From contig SPCO01000009.1 of the NCBI GenBank assembly GCA_004525275.1, forward strand, positions 1 to 17,058: 17,058 nucleotides of DNA, written 5' to 3'. A program made the translations under genes and the position numbers. Positions 1 to 8,655 of the stretch are shown piece after piece (position 1 is the stretch's first letter; each line of letters starts with the position of its first letter). Under the pieces are notes generated by a model. That model did no database searches, was not told the DNA's origin, and saw only the letters and a list, made by a program, of their open reading frames with translations. The DNA is from Thermomicrobiales bacterium. Its GTDB lineage: Bacteria; Chloroflexota; Limnocylindria; Limnocylindrales; CSP1-4.

Positions 1-137
1 ACGTGGATATCCTCATCCCCGGCCACCCGCCGATACGCTGACTGGATGCCGTCTTCGACGGCTCCGATCAGTTGCTCGCGCGAGATCTGCTTTTCCGCGT
101 TGAGCTGCAGGAGGGCACCCACGAAGTCACGACTCAC
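1..137 (-). CDS. nusA: Transcription termination/antitermination factor NusA, N-terminal fragment
   Basis: The first 45 codons are present and the rest runs off the left edge. The translation begins MSRDFVGALLQLNAEKQISR and continues through EQLIGAVEDGIQSAYRRVAG. This matches the NusA N-terminal domain, which binds RNA polymerase near the RNA exit channel and modulates pausing, termination and antitermination. The start is GTG at 135-137. It is chosen because a GGAGG ribosome-binding site lies five bases upstream (143-147). In many bacteria nusA follows rimP; here it follows ispG after a 130-nt gap holding a strong terminator and a promoter-like -10 box, so it probably has its own transcription unit. 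The S1 and KH domains cannot be checked because they lie outside the window. The family call rests on a short fragment but the match is characteristic. Confidence 0.85.
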   Translation of the reverse strand, partial: MSRDFVGALLQLNAEKQISREQLIGAVEDGIQSAYRRVAGDEDIH

Positions 138-179
138 GATGGCCTCCGTTCGCTGTGCTATTTCGCTTATGCGTCGCTC

Positions 180-206
180 AAAAAGAAACGTGGGGGTCAC
201 CCACGT
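180..206 (-). terminator. Intrinsic terminator between ispG and nusA (possible nusA attenuator)
   Basis: On the minus strand a perfect 7-bp stem, ACGTGGG pairing with CCCACGT around the loop TGACC, is followed directly by TTTCTTTTT, eight T in nine bases. It lies 61 nt beyond the ispG stop and 42 nt before the nusA start. It is the only hairpin with a clear U-tract that I found in the window. It can end the rpsB-ispG transcript. Because a promoter-like box lies upstream of it at 234-239, it may also act as an attenuator in the nusA leader. Confidence 0.85.
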
Positions 207-233
207 CCCGGAGCGGCCGTTCAGTTGTCGCGG

Positions 234-239
234 AGTATA
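234..239 (-). promoter_or_regulatory. Candidate -10 box for nusA
   Basis: The minus strand reads TATACT, preceded by CTCCCGGGTG and followed by CCGCG. The same arrangement recurs upstream of rplS, rpsB and ffh. The predicted start of transcription is near position 226-228, upstream of the terminator at 180-206. I see no convincing -35 hexamer. Confidence 0.5.
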
Positions 240-267
240 CACCCGGGAGCGTGGACGAGCCCTGAGC

Positions 268-1524
<1,257 letters not shown>

Positions 1525-1534
1525 CTGGGACCGA

Positions 1535-2638
1535 TCACCCGCCGAGGCTTCGGATGATGTCGTAGCCGGTCACCCAGATGATGAACGCGAAGAGGAACAC
1601 GAAACCGACGACATAGGTCAGTTGCTCGGCTCGCAGGCTGATCCGCGTCCCAAAGATCCTCTTCAGCGTGATCATCAACATCCGACCGCCATCGAGCGGC
1701 GGGAAGGGAAGGATGTTGACTATGGCCAGGTTGGCGGACAGGATCCCCGCGACGTACAAGGTCATGATCGGACCGCTATTCCAGAAGATGTCGCCGATCT
1801 GGGTGGCGATGCCTACCGGGCCCGAGACTAGCGGCGGAGCGGTCGGGTCGGCCACGATTGAGGACACCAGACTGGCCAGGCCGCCGACGATCAGGCCCAT
1901 CCATCGGATCGTCTGCTCGACACCGATCGAAACGGCGCTCGACAGATCGTTGGTCGTGTATTCGCCATAGAAATAGCCTTGGAACGGCTCGTTCGCACCG
2001 GAGATCCCGAGCGCTCCATGCTCGGAATCGATCTCGGCCTCCGGGCGCAGCGAGACCGACACGATCTGTCGCACCCCGCTCGTATCTTCGATGGTCATGC
2101 TGATCGTCTCGCCGGCGCGATCTCGAAGCCCACTCAGCGCGTTCGGGCCGGCGATGAACTGATACTGGTCACCGTCAACGGCGATGATCGCGTCGCCCGC
2201 CTCAAGGCCGGCGGCGGCGGCGGGTGAGCCAGGCTGGACCTCGAAGAACTTGACCCCGACGAGCGGCGAAGCCATGAGGGCGATCCCTGTGAAGATGGCG
2301 AACGCGACCACCACATTCATCGCGACACCGGCGACCAATATGGTCAGCTTCGTGGCCAGTCCCTGGTGCGAGAATGACCGAGGGTCATCCGGGTCCTCGC
2401 CATCCTCGCCCTCAAGCTTGACGAAGCCACCGATGGGCAGCCAGTTGAGCGTGTAGACGGTTTCGCCCTTGGAGCTGATGACCTTGGCTCGAGGTGGGAA
2501 GCCGACCCCGAATTCGAGTACCCGGACCTTGGCCAGACGAGCCGTAAAGAAGTGGCCGAGCTCGTGGATGACCACGAGGCCGCCCAGGATCAGGATGAAG
2601 AGCAGGATCGTGATGATCGACTGGAAGAAGCCGATCAC
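1535..2638 (-). CDS. rseP: RIP metalloprotease RseP (site-2 protease family)
   Basis: An intramembrane zinc metalloprotease of the S2P/M50 family, which cleaves anti-sigma factors or signal-peptide remnants in the membrane. The HELGH zinc motif is at residues 25-29 within the first membrane segment. A PDZ-like segment follows around residues 125-200 (PGSPAAAAGLEAGDAIIAVDG). The third zinc-ligand motif, PPLDGGR, has its Asp at residue 316, and a final hydrophobic segment lies near the C-terminus. At 367 residues it is the usual single-PDZ size. The GTG start at 2636-2638 overlaps the dxr TGA as GTGA, which indicates tight coupling. The substrate cannot be deduced here; no sigma/anti-sigma pair lies in the window. 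Confidence 0.95.
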   Translation of the reverse strand: MIGFFQSIITILLFILILGGLVVIHELGHFFTARLAKVRVLEFGVGFPPRAKVISSKGETVYTLNWLPIGGFVKLEGEDGEDPDDPRSFSHQGLATKLTILVAGVAMNVVVAFAIFTGIALMASPLVGVKFFEVQPGSPAAAAGLEAGDAIIAVDGDQYQFIAGPNALSGLRDRAGETISMTIEDTSGVRQIVSVSLRPEAEIDSEHGALGISGANEPFQGYFYGEYTTNDLSSAVSIGVEQTIRWMGLIVGGLASLVSSIVADPTAPPLVSGPVGIATQIGDIFWNSGPIMTLYVAGILSANLAIVNILPFPPLDGGRMLMITLKRIFGTRISLRAEQLTYVVGFVFLFAFIIWVTGYDIIRSLGG

Positions 2639-3882
2639 GCGCTCGCTCCGAATCGGCCGGTGGCAAAGGTCGCGTGAACCATCGCGTCAAGGGCAACAAG
2701 ACCATCGACATCGGGATCGCTCGTTCCACCGAACCGGAGCACGGCCGCCTCGAGCAGGCCAGGGATCTCGGAGAAGCCGAGGGATCCATCCAGGAACCGG
2801 GCCACCGCCACCTCATCGGCGGCGATGAGGGCCGCACATGCCGAGGGGCCCATCCGACCGGCCTCGCGGGCGATTCGCAGGGCAGGGAATCGGTCCTCGT
2901 CCGGCGCCCGGAACTCAAGTCGACCGGAAGCGAGCAGGTCGGGTGCCGCTACCGCGGACGGTCGACGGTGCGGGTAGGTCAGGGCGTACTGGATCGGAAG
3001 CCTCATATCGGGGGTGCCCAGCTGGGCCTTGAGCGAACCGTCCACGAACCGAACGGCTGAATGGACGATGCTCTGCGGATGAATGACGACCTCGATGGCG
3101 TCGTAGTCGACATCGTACAGCCAGTGGGCTTCGATGACCTCCAGCCCCTTGTTCGCGAGGGTTGCGGAGTCGATCGTGATCTTGGCGCCCATCTTCCAGG
3201 TCGGGTGGCGGAGGGCCTGTTGCGGGGTGACGCTGGCGAGTTCCTCCGCGGTGCGATCCAGGAACGGTCCGCCCGAGGCGGTAAGGATCAGCGCCGCGAC
3301 GTCCGCCATCGATTCGCCGACGAGGCACTGCCAGATCGCCGAATGTTCGGAGTCGATCGGCCGCAGCCAGGCCAACGGGCTCGCGTACGCGTCGTTCGGG
3401 CGGGCGACTGCGACCCGGGCGGCGAGTTCGCGCGCCAGCGGCATGACCAGGTGGCCGCCCGCGACGAGTGTCTCCTTGTTGGCCGTGGCCACGATCTTGC
3501 CGGCCCGGAGGGCGGCGAGGACCGGCCGCAGGCTGACGACGCCGCCCGTCGCCACGATGACAAGGTCCACGTCGGCGCGTGTCGCCAGAGCTTCCAGCGC
3601 ATCGGCGCCGCCAACCCGATGCGTACCATCCGGCAGTGCCAGGCCGGCGATCGCGCCCGGATCGGCCAGGGCGACGGCGGCCGGTCGGAGCCGGGCGGCC
3701 TGCTCCGCGAGAAGAGCCGCGTCTGAGCCGGCGGCAAGCGCCACGACGCGGAAGTCGTCGGGCTGGGATGCCAGGACGTCGATGGCCTGCCGACCGATCG
3801 AACCGGTCGAGCCGAGAAGTGCGACGCGGACCGGCGCCTCGTCCCCTCCCCCGCCGCGCTCAGCGGATGAGAGCGATGACAT
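2635..3882 (-). CDS. dxr: 1-deoxy-D-xylulose 5-phosphate reductoisomerase (DXR)
   Basis: Catalyses the NADPH-dependent conversion of DXP to MEP, the first committed step of the MEP pathway. The NADPH-binding GSTGSIG is at residues 24-30. ATANKE (132-137), PIDSEHSAIWQCL, LTASGGPF, KITIDSATLANKG and PQSIVHSAVRF with DGS and PDMR complete the catalytic and substrate motifs. The ATG start at 3880-3882 overlaps the end of cdsA by 23 nt and has a weak ribosome-binding site. No other ATG, GTG or TTG occurs before the nucleotide-binding motif. The stretch between NKE and DSEH is 42 residues against 26 in E. coli Dxr as I recall it, a 16-residue insertion around residues 155-172. The stop overlaps the rseP start. 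Confidence 0.97.
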   Translation of the reverse strand: MSSLSSAERGGGGDEAPVRVALLGSTGSIGRQAIDVLASQPDDFRVVALAAGSDAALLAEQAARLRPAAVALADPGAIAGLALPDGTHRVGGADALEALATRADVDLVIVATGGVVSLRPVLAALRAGKIVATANKETLVAGGHLVMPLARELAARVAVARPNDAYASPLAWLRPIDSEHSAIWQCLVGESMADVAALILTASGGPFLDRTAEELASVTPQQALRHPTWKMGAKITIDSATLANKGLEVIEAHWLYDVDYDAIEVVIHPQSIVHSAVRFVDGSLKAQLGTPDMRLPIQYALTYPHRRPSAVAAPDLLASGRLEFRAPDEDRFPALRIAREAGRMGPSACAALIAADEVAVARFLDGSLGFSEIPGLLEAAVLRFGGTSDPDVDGLVALDAMVHATFATGRFGASA

Positions 3883-4687
3883 AGAGGGTCACGACAGGTG
3901 CGGCAAAGATGAACGAATCGACGCGGTCCAGCATCCCGCCGTGTCCCGGGATGAGCGTGCCGGAATCCTTGGCGCCGGCACCACGCTTGATCACAGACTC
4001 GGCCAGATCCCCGGCCTGCGCTGCGAGCGCCGTCAGTGGACCCAGAACCAAGGCGTGGAGCGGGTTCTGGCCAAGGCCCCAAAGCATGATCGCCACGACG
4101 ACCGTCGAGGCCACCACGCCACCGGCCACGCCCTCCAGCGTCTTCGATGGAGAGATATGGGTCAGGAACTTGGTTCGGCCGAAATTCTTACCGACCAGGA
4201 ATGCACCCGTGTCGTACGACCATACGGCCAACACGAGCAGAAGGATCCAGCCCCGCTCCGCTCCGATCGCCTCGAATGGCGATCCGGCCGCGACATCCGG
4301 TGCCGTCTGACCGAGCCGGACGAGAAAGGACAACATCGAGACATACAACGCCCCGAAGATCGTCGCCATCCACGCCTGAAGCGCATCACGTGGATCCACC
4401 TTGGTGAACGAGGCGACGGCCGCGAGCACGACCCCGATCGCCACCAGGAGCAGTCCGCTTCCCTCGAGCACCTTCGGGAAGGCGGCGTCGAGCACCACCA
4501 GGAAGGCCAGGACCGTGCCGAGCGCAGCGAAGTTCATGTAGCCGGCCGCCTTGAGCAGCCGGAAGACCTCGTGCCCGGCCAGGACCGTGATCAGCGCCAC
4601 CGCAGCAGCGAGGACCACGCCACCCAGGGCCAGGACGACGAGCAGGACTGGAACGAGGATGGCGGCACTGATCGCACGTTCACGCAT
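3860..4687 (-). CDS. cdsA: Phosphatidate cytidylyltransferase (CDP-diacylglycerol synthase)
   Basis: A polytopic membrane enzyme that makes CDP-diacylglycerol from phosphatidate and CTP, the branch point of phospholipid synthesis. Several hydrophobic segments are followed by the conserved motifs SPSKTLEGVAGG and GDLAESVIKRGAGAKDSG with PGHGGMLDRVDS, the CDP-diglyceride synthase signature. I chose ATG at 4685-4687 (275 residues) because GAGG lies six bases upstream. A TTG twelve bases further upstream would lie on or before that site and give 279 residues. The gene starts 21 nt after the uppS stop, and its 3' end overlaps the dxr start by 23 nt. It acts next to UppS in envelope lipid supply. 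Confidence 0.95.
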   Translation of the reverse strand: MRERAISAAILVPVLLVVLALGGVVLAAAVALITVLAGHEVFRLLKAAGYMNFAALGTVLAFLVVLDAAFPKVLEGSGLLLVAIGVVLAAVASFTKVDPRDALQAWMATIFGALYVSMLSFLVRLGQTAPDVAAGSPFEAIGAERGWILLLVLAVWSYDTGAFLVGKNFGRTKFLTHISPSKTLEGVAGGVVASTVVVAIMLWGLGQNPLHALVLGPLTALAAQAGDLAESVIKRGAGAKDSGTLIPGHGGMLDRVDSFIFAAPVVTLYVIALIR

Positions 4688-4708
4688 GGTCGACCTCAAA
4701 GCCCCTGA

Positions 4709-5461
4709 TCAGCGACCGTAGCGCCGCTGCCGGCTGGCGAATTCGGCGAGCGCCGCATCGAACGCCGTTGGGTCGAAATCCGGCCATAGCGTGTCGCAGG
4801 TGTAGAACTCTGCGTAGGCGGACTGCCAGATGAGAAAGTTCGAGAGTCGCTGTTCACCACCGGTCCGGATGACCAGGTCAGGATCGGGCATCCCGGCGGT
4901 GTAGAGCGCATCGCTGATGACCGTTTCGTCGATCTCATCGGCCGATCGGCCACTCTCCACGATGCCGCGCACGGCATCGACGATCTCCGACCGGCCGGCG
5001 TAGTTGAAGGCGATGTTGAGGAGCAACTGCCCGCCTTCTGCCGTCGCCGCGAGGGCTTCGCCGATCGAGGTCCGGGTGGCCTCCGGTAGCTCGTCCTGAC
5101 GACCGAGCAGGCGGATCCTGACCCCCTCGGTTCGCAGTTCGTCCGTTTCGCTCCGGATGGCTTCCTCGAGCAAACCGAACAAGCCGGCCACCTCGTCATC
5201 GGGGCGGGCCCAGGTCTCGCGGCTGAACGCATACAGGGTCAGGACCGGAACGCCACGCCGTACGGCGTGGCGTAGGAGTTCGCGGATCGCTTCGACGCCG
5301 GCCGCGTGACCCTCGAGTTCGGGCAGGCCACGCTGTCTGGCCCAGCGCCGATTACCGTCCATGATGATGGCCACGTGGCGAGGAAGCTCGTCAGGCGGCA
5401 CCTCCACCGCGCTGGGTGAAGCGGCAACGTCCGACGGGATCGCCGGCTGCGCTCGAGTCAC
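4709..5461 (-). CDS. uppS: Isoprenyl transferase / undecaprenyl diphosphate synthase
   Basis: A cis-prenyltransferase that elongates farnesyl diphosphate with IPP to make the C55 carrier lipid for cell-wall synthesis. HVAIIMDGNRRWA near residues 29-41 carries the catalytic Asp35. The later motifs RTGGEQRLSNFLIW and AYAEFY with LWPDF are intact. The usual FSxENWxRP segment reads FSRETWARP, so the conserved Asn is Thr. At 250 residues it has about 28 residues before the core, a low-complexity leader. GTG at 5459-5461 shares one base with the frr stop (TAGTG) and has GAGG four bases upstream inside frr. It uses IPP derived from the MEP pathway, of which dxr and ispG lie in the same run. Confidence 0.95.
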   Translation of the reverse strand: MTRAQPAIPSDVAASPSAVEVPPDELPRHVAIIMDGNRRWARQRGLPELEGHAAGVEAIRELLRHAVRRGVPVLTLYAFSRETWARPDDEVAGLFGLLEEAIRSETDELRTEGVRIRLLGRQDELPEATRTSIGEALAATAEGGQLLLNIAFNYAGRSEIVDAVRGIVESGRSADEIDETVISDALYTAGMPDPDLVIRTGGEQRLSNFLIWQSAYAEFYTCDTLWPDFDPTAFDAALAEFASRQRRYGR

Positions 5462-6018
5462 TAGACCTCGAGGACCTCCTGTTCCTTCCCGGCGCCGATC
5501 CGGTCCACCTCGGCGATGTGGTGGTCGGTGGTCTTCTGGAGCGTCTCCAGCTGTCGATGCCCTTCGTCGGCACCGACCTCGCCATCACGCCCTTCCTTCT
5601 TCAGGTGGTCGGCAGCGTCGCGACGCGCATTGCGGATCTCGACCCGGGCATCCTCCATCCGTTTGTGGACGACTCGCACGAGGTCCTTGCGACGCTCCTC
5701 GGTCAAGGGCGGGATGTTCAGCCGTACCACGGTGCCATCGACATTCGGCATAAGACCGAGGTCGCTCTTCGTGATGGCCTTCTCGATCGCACCGAGAACG
5801 GCGCGATCCCAGGGTTGGATCACGATCTGATGCGGCTCCGGGACGTTGATGCCGGCCAGTTGGTTGAGCGGGGTCGATGTGCCGTAGTAGTCGACGTGGA
5901 TGCGCTCGACAAGCGCCGTCGAGGCGCGACCGGTCCGGATCCCATGGAACTCGCGCTCCATGGCCTCAACGGCTCGGACCATCTTCTGATCCGCTTCGGC
6001 GATGATCTCGCTGCTCAT
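5461..6018 (-). CDS. frr: Ribosome recycling factor (RRF)
   Basis: Splits post-termination ribosomes together with EF-G. The protein shows the typical three-helix-bundle segments: RTGRASTALVERIHVDYYG, PWDRAVLGAIEKAI, LNIPPLTEERRKDLVRVV and EIRNARRDAADHLKK. I chose ATG at 6016-6018, giving 185 residues, the standard family length. GGAGG lies eight bases upstream of it. A GTG nine bases further upstream would sit directly on that ribosome-binding site, so it is unlikely. The gene begins one base before the pyrH stop codon ends, and its stop shares a base with the uppS start. The order tsf-pyrH-frr is widely conserved in bacteria. Confidence 0.97.
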   Translation of the reverse strand: MSSEIIAEADQKMVRAVEAMEREFHGIRTGRASTALVERIHVDYYGTSTPLNQLAGINVPEPHQIVIQPWDRAVLGAIEKAITKSDLGLMPNVDGTVVRLNIPPLTEERRKDLVRVVHKRMEDARVEIRNARRDAADHLKKEGRDGEVGADEGHRQLETLQKTTDHHIAEVDRIGAGKEQEVLEV

Positions 6019-6019
6019 G

Positions 6020-6802
6020 CTAGACACCTCCAGCGGTTTGCGACGCGCCTGAGATCAGCGTTCCAACGGGTTCGCCGGCGGCTACTCGGGTGATGTTATC
6101 CGGGCGGTTGAGGTCGAAGACGACGATCGGCAGGTCGTTTTCCATGCACAGACTCACGGCCGTCGCGTCGAGGACCTTGAGCTGGTCACGCAGCAGGTCG
6201 GAGTAGTCGAGGTGAGCGTAGCGCTGCGCATCGGCGTGCGCCATCGGGTCTTTGTCGTAGACGCCATCCACTTTGGTCGCCTTGAGCAGGACCTCGGCAT
6301 TGATCTCGACCGCGCGCAAGGCCGCCGCCGTGTCGGTCGTGAAATAGGGATTACCCGTGCCGGCCACGAACAATGCAACGCGGCCCTTCTCGAGGTGGCG
6401 GATCGCGCGGCGTCGGATGTAAGGCTCGGCGACCTCATTCATCGCGATGGCGGTCATCACTCGGGTTGGCACGCCGGCCCGTTCGAGCGCGTCCTGGAGG
6501 GCCAGCCCGTTCATCACGGTCGCGAGCATGCCGATATAGTCGCCGGTCGCCCGGTCCATGCCCCGCGCCGAGGCCGCCAATCCACGGAAGATGTTGCCGC
6601 CACCAACCACGATCCCGACCTGGACACCAAGACGGTGGATGTCCCCGACCTGCTGGGCGATGAACGCGCAGAAAGCTGGATCGACGCCATATTGGCGATC
6701 CCCCAGGAGCGCCTCGCCCGAGAGCTTGAGCAGGATCCGGCTGTAACGCAGGTGGGAAGGATCACCCGCTGCGGGGATCCCGCCAGACGCGGGATCGGTC
6801 AT
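6020..6802 (-). CDS. pyrH: UMP kinase
   Basis: Phosphorylates UMP to UDP with ATP in pyrimidine nucleotide synthesis; a hexameric amino-acid-kinase fold enzyme. Visible motifs are LLKLSGEAL (residues 24-32), VVGGGNIFRG (65-74), DRATGDYIGMLAT (83-95), GTGNPYFTTDTAAALRA and KATKVDGVYDKDP. The first 18 or so residues are a Gly/Pro-rich leader longer than in E. coli; total length is 260 residues. The ATG at 6800-6802 overlaps the tsf TGA as ATGA, so translation is coupled. The stop (TAG) lies just ahead of the frr start. Confidence 0.97.
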   Translation of the reverse strand: MTDPASGGIPAAGDPSHLRYSRILLKLSGEALLGDRQYGVDPAFCAFIAQQVGDIHRLGVQVGIVVGGGNIFRGLAASARGMDRATGDYIGMLATVMNGLALQDALERAGVPTRVMTAIAMNEVAEPYIRRRAIRHLEKGRVALFVAGTGNPYFTTDTAAALRAVEINAEVLLKATKVDGVYDKDPMAHADAQRYAHLDYSDLLRDQLKVLDATAVSLCMENDLPIVVFDLNRPDNITRVAAGEPVGTLISGASQTAGGV

Positions 6803-7398
6803 AGTTCCTCCCCGAGTGCGTACCGGTCGAACCGGCGGACCCGGATGTTCTCACCGATGGTCGCGATCCTTTCGTTGATGAGGTCGCGAACCGTCCGGTC
6901 TTCGTCGCGAAAGGGCTGCTCGTAGAGGCAGACCTGCGCATACCACTTCTTCAATTGGCCTTCGACGATCTGCGCTCGGATGTTCTCCGGCCTCTTCGCG
7001 GTCGCCTCGTCCGCGGCGAGCTCCGCCTGCTTGGCGGCCAGATCCGCCGCGGGGATCCGCTCAGGATCGACGTAGATCGGAGCGAGACCGGCAACCTGGA
7101 CGGCCAGATCGCGAACGAGTTTCTGGAACTCCTCTGTGCGAGCGACGAAATCCGTCTCGCAGTTGACTTCGATCAGGACGCCGACGCGGCCACCGGTGTG
7201 GATGTAGCTCGAAACGAGACCTTCCTTGGCATCGCGATCCGCCTTCTTGGCCGCGGCGGCCAGCCCGCGCTCGCGCAATACCAACGCTGCCTTGTCGAGG
7301 TCCCCATCGGCCTCGGTCAGGGCCCGCTTGCAGTCCATGAATCCCGCGCCGGTTCGATCGCGCAACTCCTTGACGAGTTCCGCCGAGATATCCGCCAT
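6799..7398 (-). CDS. tsf: Elongation factor Ts
   Basis: Nucleotide-exchange factor for EF-Tu. The N-terminal UBA-like domain (ELVKELRDRTGAGFMDCKRA, residues 7-26) is followed by the core containing EVNCETDFVARTEEF, with TDFV at 82-85. The protein ends after FDRYALGEEL. At 199 residues it is the short form with one main dimerisation subdomain, common outside Proteobacteria, where the protein is about 280 residues. The ATG at 7396-7398 is preceded by an AGGAGA ribosome-binding site. It follows rpsB after 87 nt that contain a long-range 10-bp stem, and it overlaps pyrH by four bases. Confidence 0.97.
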   Translation of the reverse strand: MADISAELVKELRDRTGAGFMDCKRALTEADGDLDKAALVLRERGLAAAAKKADRDAKEGLVSSYIHTGGRVGVLIEVNCETDFVARTEEFQKLVRDLAVQVAGLAPIYVDPERIPAADLAAKQAELAADEATAKRPENIRAQIVEGQLKKWYAQVCLYEQPFRDEDRTVRDLINERIATIGENIRVRRFDRYALGEEL

Positions 7399-7427
7399 GG
7401 TTGTACGTTCTCCTGTCGCTTGGCGGC

Positions 7428-7476
7428 CGGACGGGCCGCCGATCTCGGATCCTTATCGCGTTCGCCGGCCCGTCCG
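7428..7476 (-). promoter_or_regulatory. rpsB-tsf intercistronic stem-loop
   Basis: CGGACGGGCC and GGCCCGTCCG form a perfect 10-bp stem (7428-7437 with 7467-7476) around a 29-nt loop. It fills most of the 87-nt gap between the rpsB stop and the tsf ribosome-binding site. No U-tract follows. It could partially terminate transcription, protect or process the mRNA, or set the S2:EF-Ts ratio. The structure is read directly; the role is inference. Confidence 0.6.
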
Positions 7477-7485
7477 ACGCTGTGT

Positions 7486-8484
7486 TCAGCCCGCGGAGGC
7501 CGACTCGGCGAGCGCGGGCGCGTCGTTGCTATCCTCGGCCTTCTCGGCTGCCTCGCGGGCGAGTTCAGCCGCGATCTCTTCCGGTGTCGCCTCGGCAGGT
7601 GCATCGGCAACCGCTGCTTCCGCACGGGCCGCGCGATCCCCGGGCAGGAGATCATCCTCGTCGGCATCCGGCTCGAACGACAGGGCGGCACCGCCGGCCA
7701 GGGCGGCCACCAGCTCATCGGTCGCACCCGGGACCTCGTCTTCGGGCTCGGCCATGCCCATCGCCTCCATCTGCTCGACCTCGGAGGATCCGTGCGAGGA
7801 CCGGGCCTGGGCGCCTTCGATGGCGGCGTCGGCGACGAGGGTGCACAGCAGTCGGATCGCCCGGATGGCGTCGTCGTTTGCCGGGATGATGTAATCGAGC
7901 TCGTCGGGATCGACGTTCGTGTCGCCGGTGCCGACGACCGGGATCTCGAGCTTGTTCGCCTCGGTAACCCCGATCCGCTCGCGATGCGGGTCGATGATAA
8001 AGATGGCACCCGGCAGACGCTTCATCTTGCGCATGCCACCGAGTGTGCCCTGGAGCTTGACCATCTCCTCGGTGAGCTTGGCCGCTTCCTTCTTGGTCAT
8101 CCGCTCGAAGTCGCCGTTGGCCTGGCGGGCCTCGAGCTGCTCGAGCAGACCGATTCGCTTCTTGATAGTCGTGAAGTTCGTAAGCATGCCGCCCAGCCAA
8201 CGCTTGTTGACGTATGGCTGGTTGGCTCGGGCGGCCTCCTCGGCGATCGGTTCCTGGGCCTGCTTCTTGGTACCCACGAAGAGGACCTGATCACCGCTGG
8301 CAACGGTCTCGCGCACGAAGTCGAGCGCAACGTCCAGCCGCTGCACGGTCTGGGCAAGATCGATGATATGGATCCCGTTGCGCTCGGCGAAGATGAACGG
8401 CTTCATCTTGGGGTTCCAGCGGCGCGTCTGATGGCCGAAGTGGACTCCAGCCTCGAGCAGTTGCCGCATCGAAACGGACGGCAC
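7486..8484 (-). CDS. rpsB: 30S ribosomal protein S2 with acidic C-terminal extension
   Basis: A ribosomal protein of the 30S subunit, one of the last to assemble. Core motifs are SMRQLLEAGVHFGHQTRRWN, FAERNGIHIIDLAQT, FVGTKKQAQ, NKRWLGGMLTNF, PGAIFIIDP and NVDPDELDYIIPANDDAIRA. The core covers about residues 1-241. A further 91 or so residues are rich in Ala, Glu and Asp and have low complexity; such acidic tails occur in S2 of some high-GC phyla. The GTG start at 8482-8484 has AGGAGG nine bases upstream. It heads the run ending at ispG, and a leader of about 160 nt with strong hairpins separates it from its candidate promoter. Confidence 0.97.
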   Translation of the reverse strand: MPSVSMRQLLEAGVHFGHQTRRWNPKMKPFIFAERNGIHIIDLAQTVQRLDVALDFVRETVASGDQVLFVGTKKQAQEPIAEEAARANQPYVNKRWLGGMLTNFTTIKKRIGLLEQLEARQANGDFERMTKKEAAKLTEEMVKLQGTLGGMRKMKRLPGAIFIIDPHRERIGVTEANKLEIPVVGTGDTNVDPDELDYIIPANDDAIRAIRLLCTLVADAAIEGAQARSSHGSSEVEQMEAMGMAEPEDEVPGATDELVAALAGGAALSFEPDADEDDLLPGDRAARAEAAVADAPAEATPEEIAAELAREAAEKAEDSNDAPALAESASAG

Positions 8485-8650
8485 GGTGAGCGACCTCCTG
8501 TCGGTTGTATCCTCCGCGAACCTCGTCGCCGGGGGCCGGTCGGCCCGTTCGGACCGATCGACACCGTCCCGGTCGGAACGGTTCGCGTGTGTGCTCCACG
8601 CCTTGTGGCGCAGGCGATTGACATTGGCGGCACGAGTGGACCCGGGCCGG
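8485..8650 (-). promoter_or_regulatory. rpsB 5' leader with tandem hairpins
   Basis: About 160 nt lie between the candidate -10 box (8656-8661) and the rpsB GTG. Two strong hairpins sit back to back. One at 8563-8582 has an 8-bp stem (one G-U) around the loop GACC. One at 8540-8557 has a 7-bp stem (one G-U) around the loop GAAC. A weaker CGCC/GGCG hairpin lies at 8599-8610. S2 controls its own mRNA through the leader in E. coli, so an autoregulatory RNA is plausible. I do not recognise a known S2-leader class here. Confidence 0.5.
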
Positions 8651-8655
8651 GCGGG

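Noticed and set aside
3134..4708. A 524-codon plus-strand open frame opposite dxr and cdsA
   Set aside because: The composition is Arg/Ser/Ala-rich and unlike a folded protein; dxr and cdsA on the minus strand carry full family motifs.
6019..6027. A GTG start for frr at 6025-6027
   Set aside because: GGAGG would directly touch the GTG. The ATG at 6016-6018 has normal spacing and gives the standard 185 residues.
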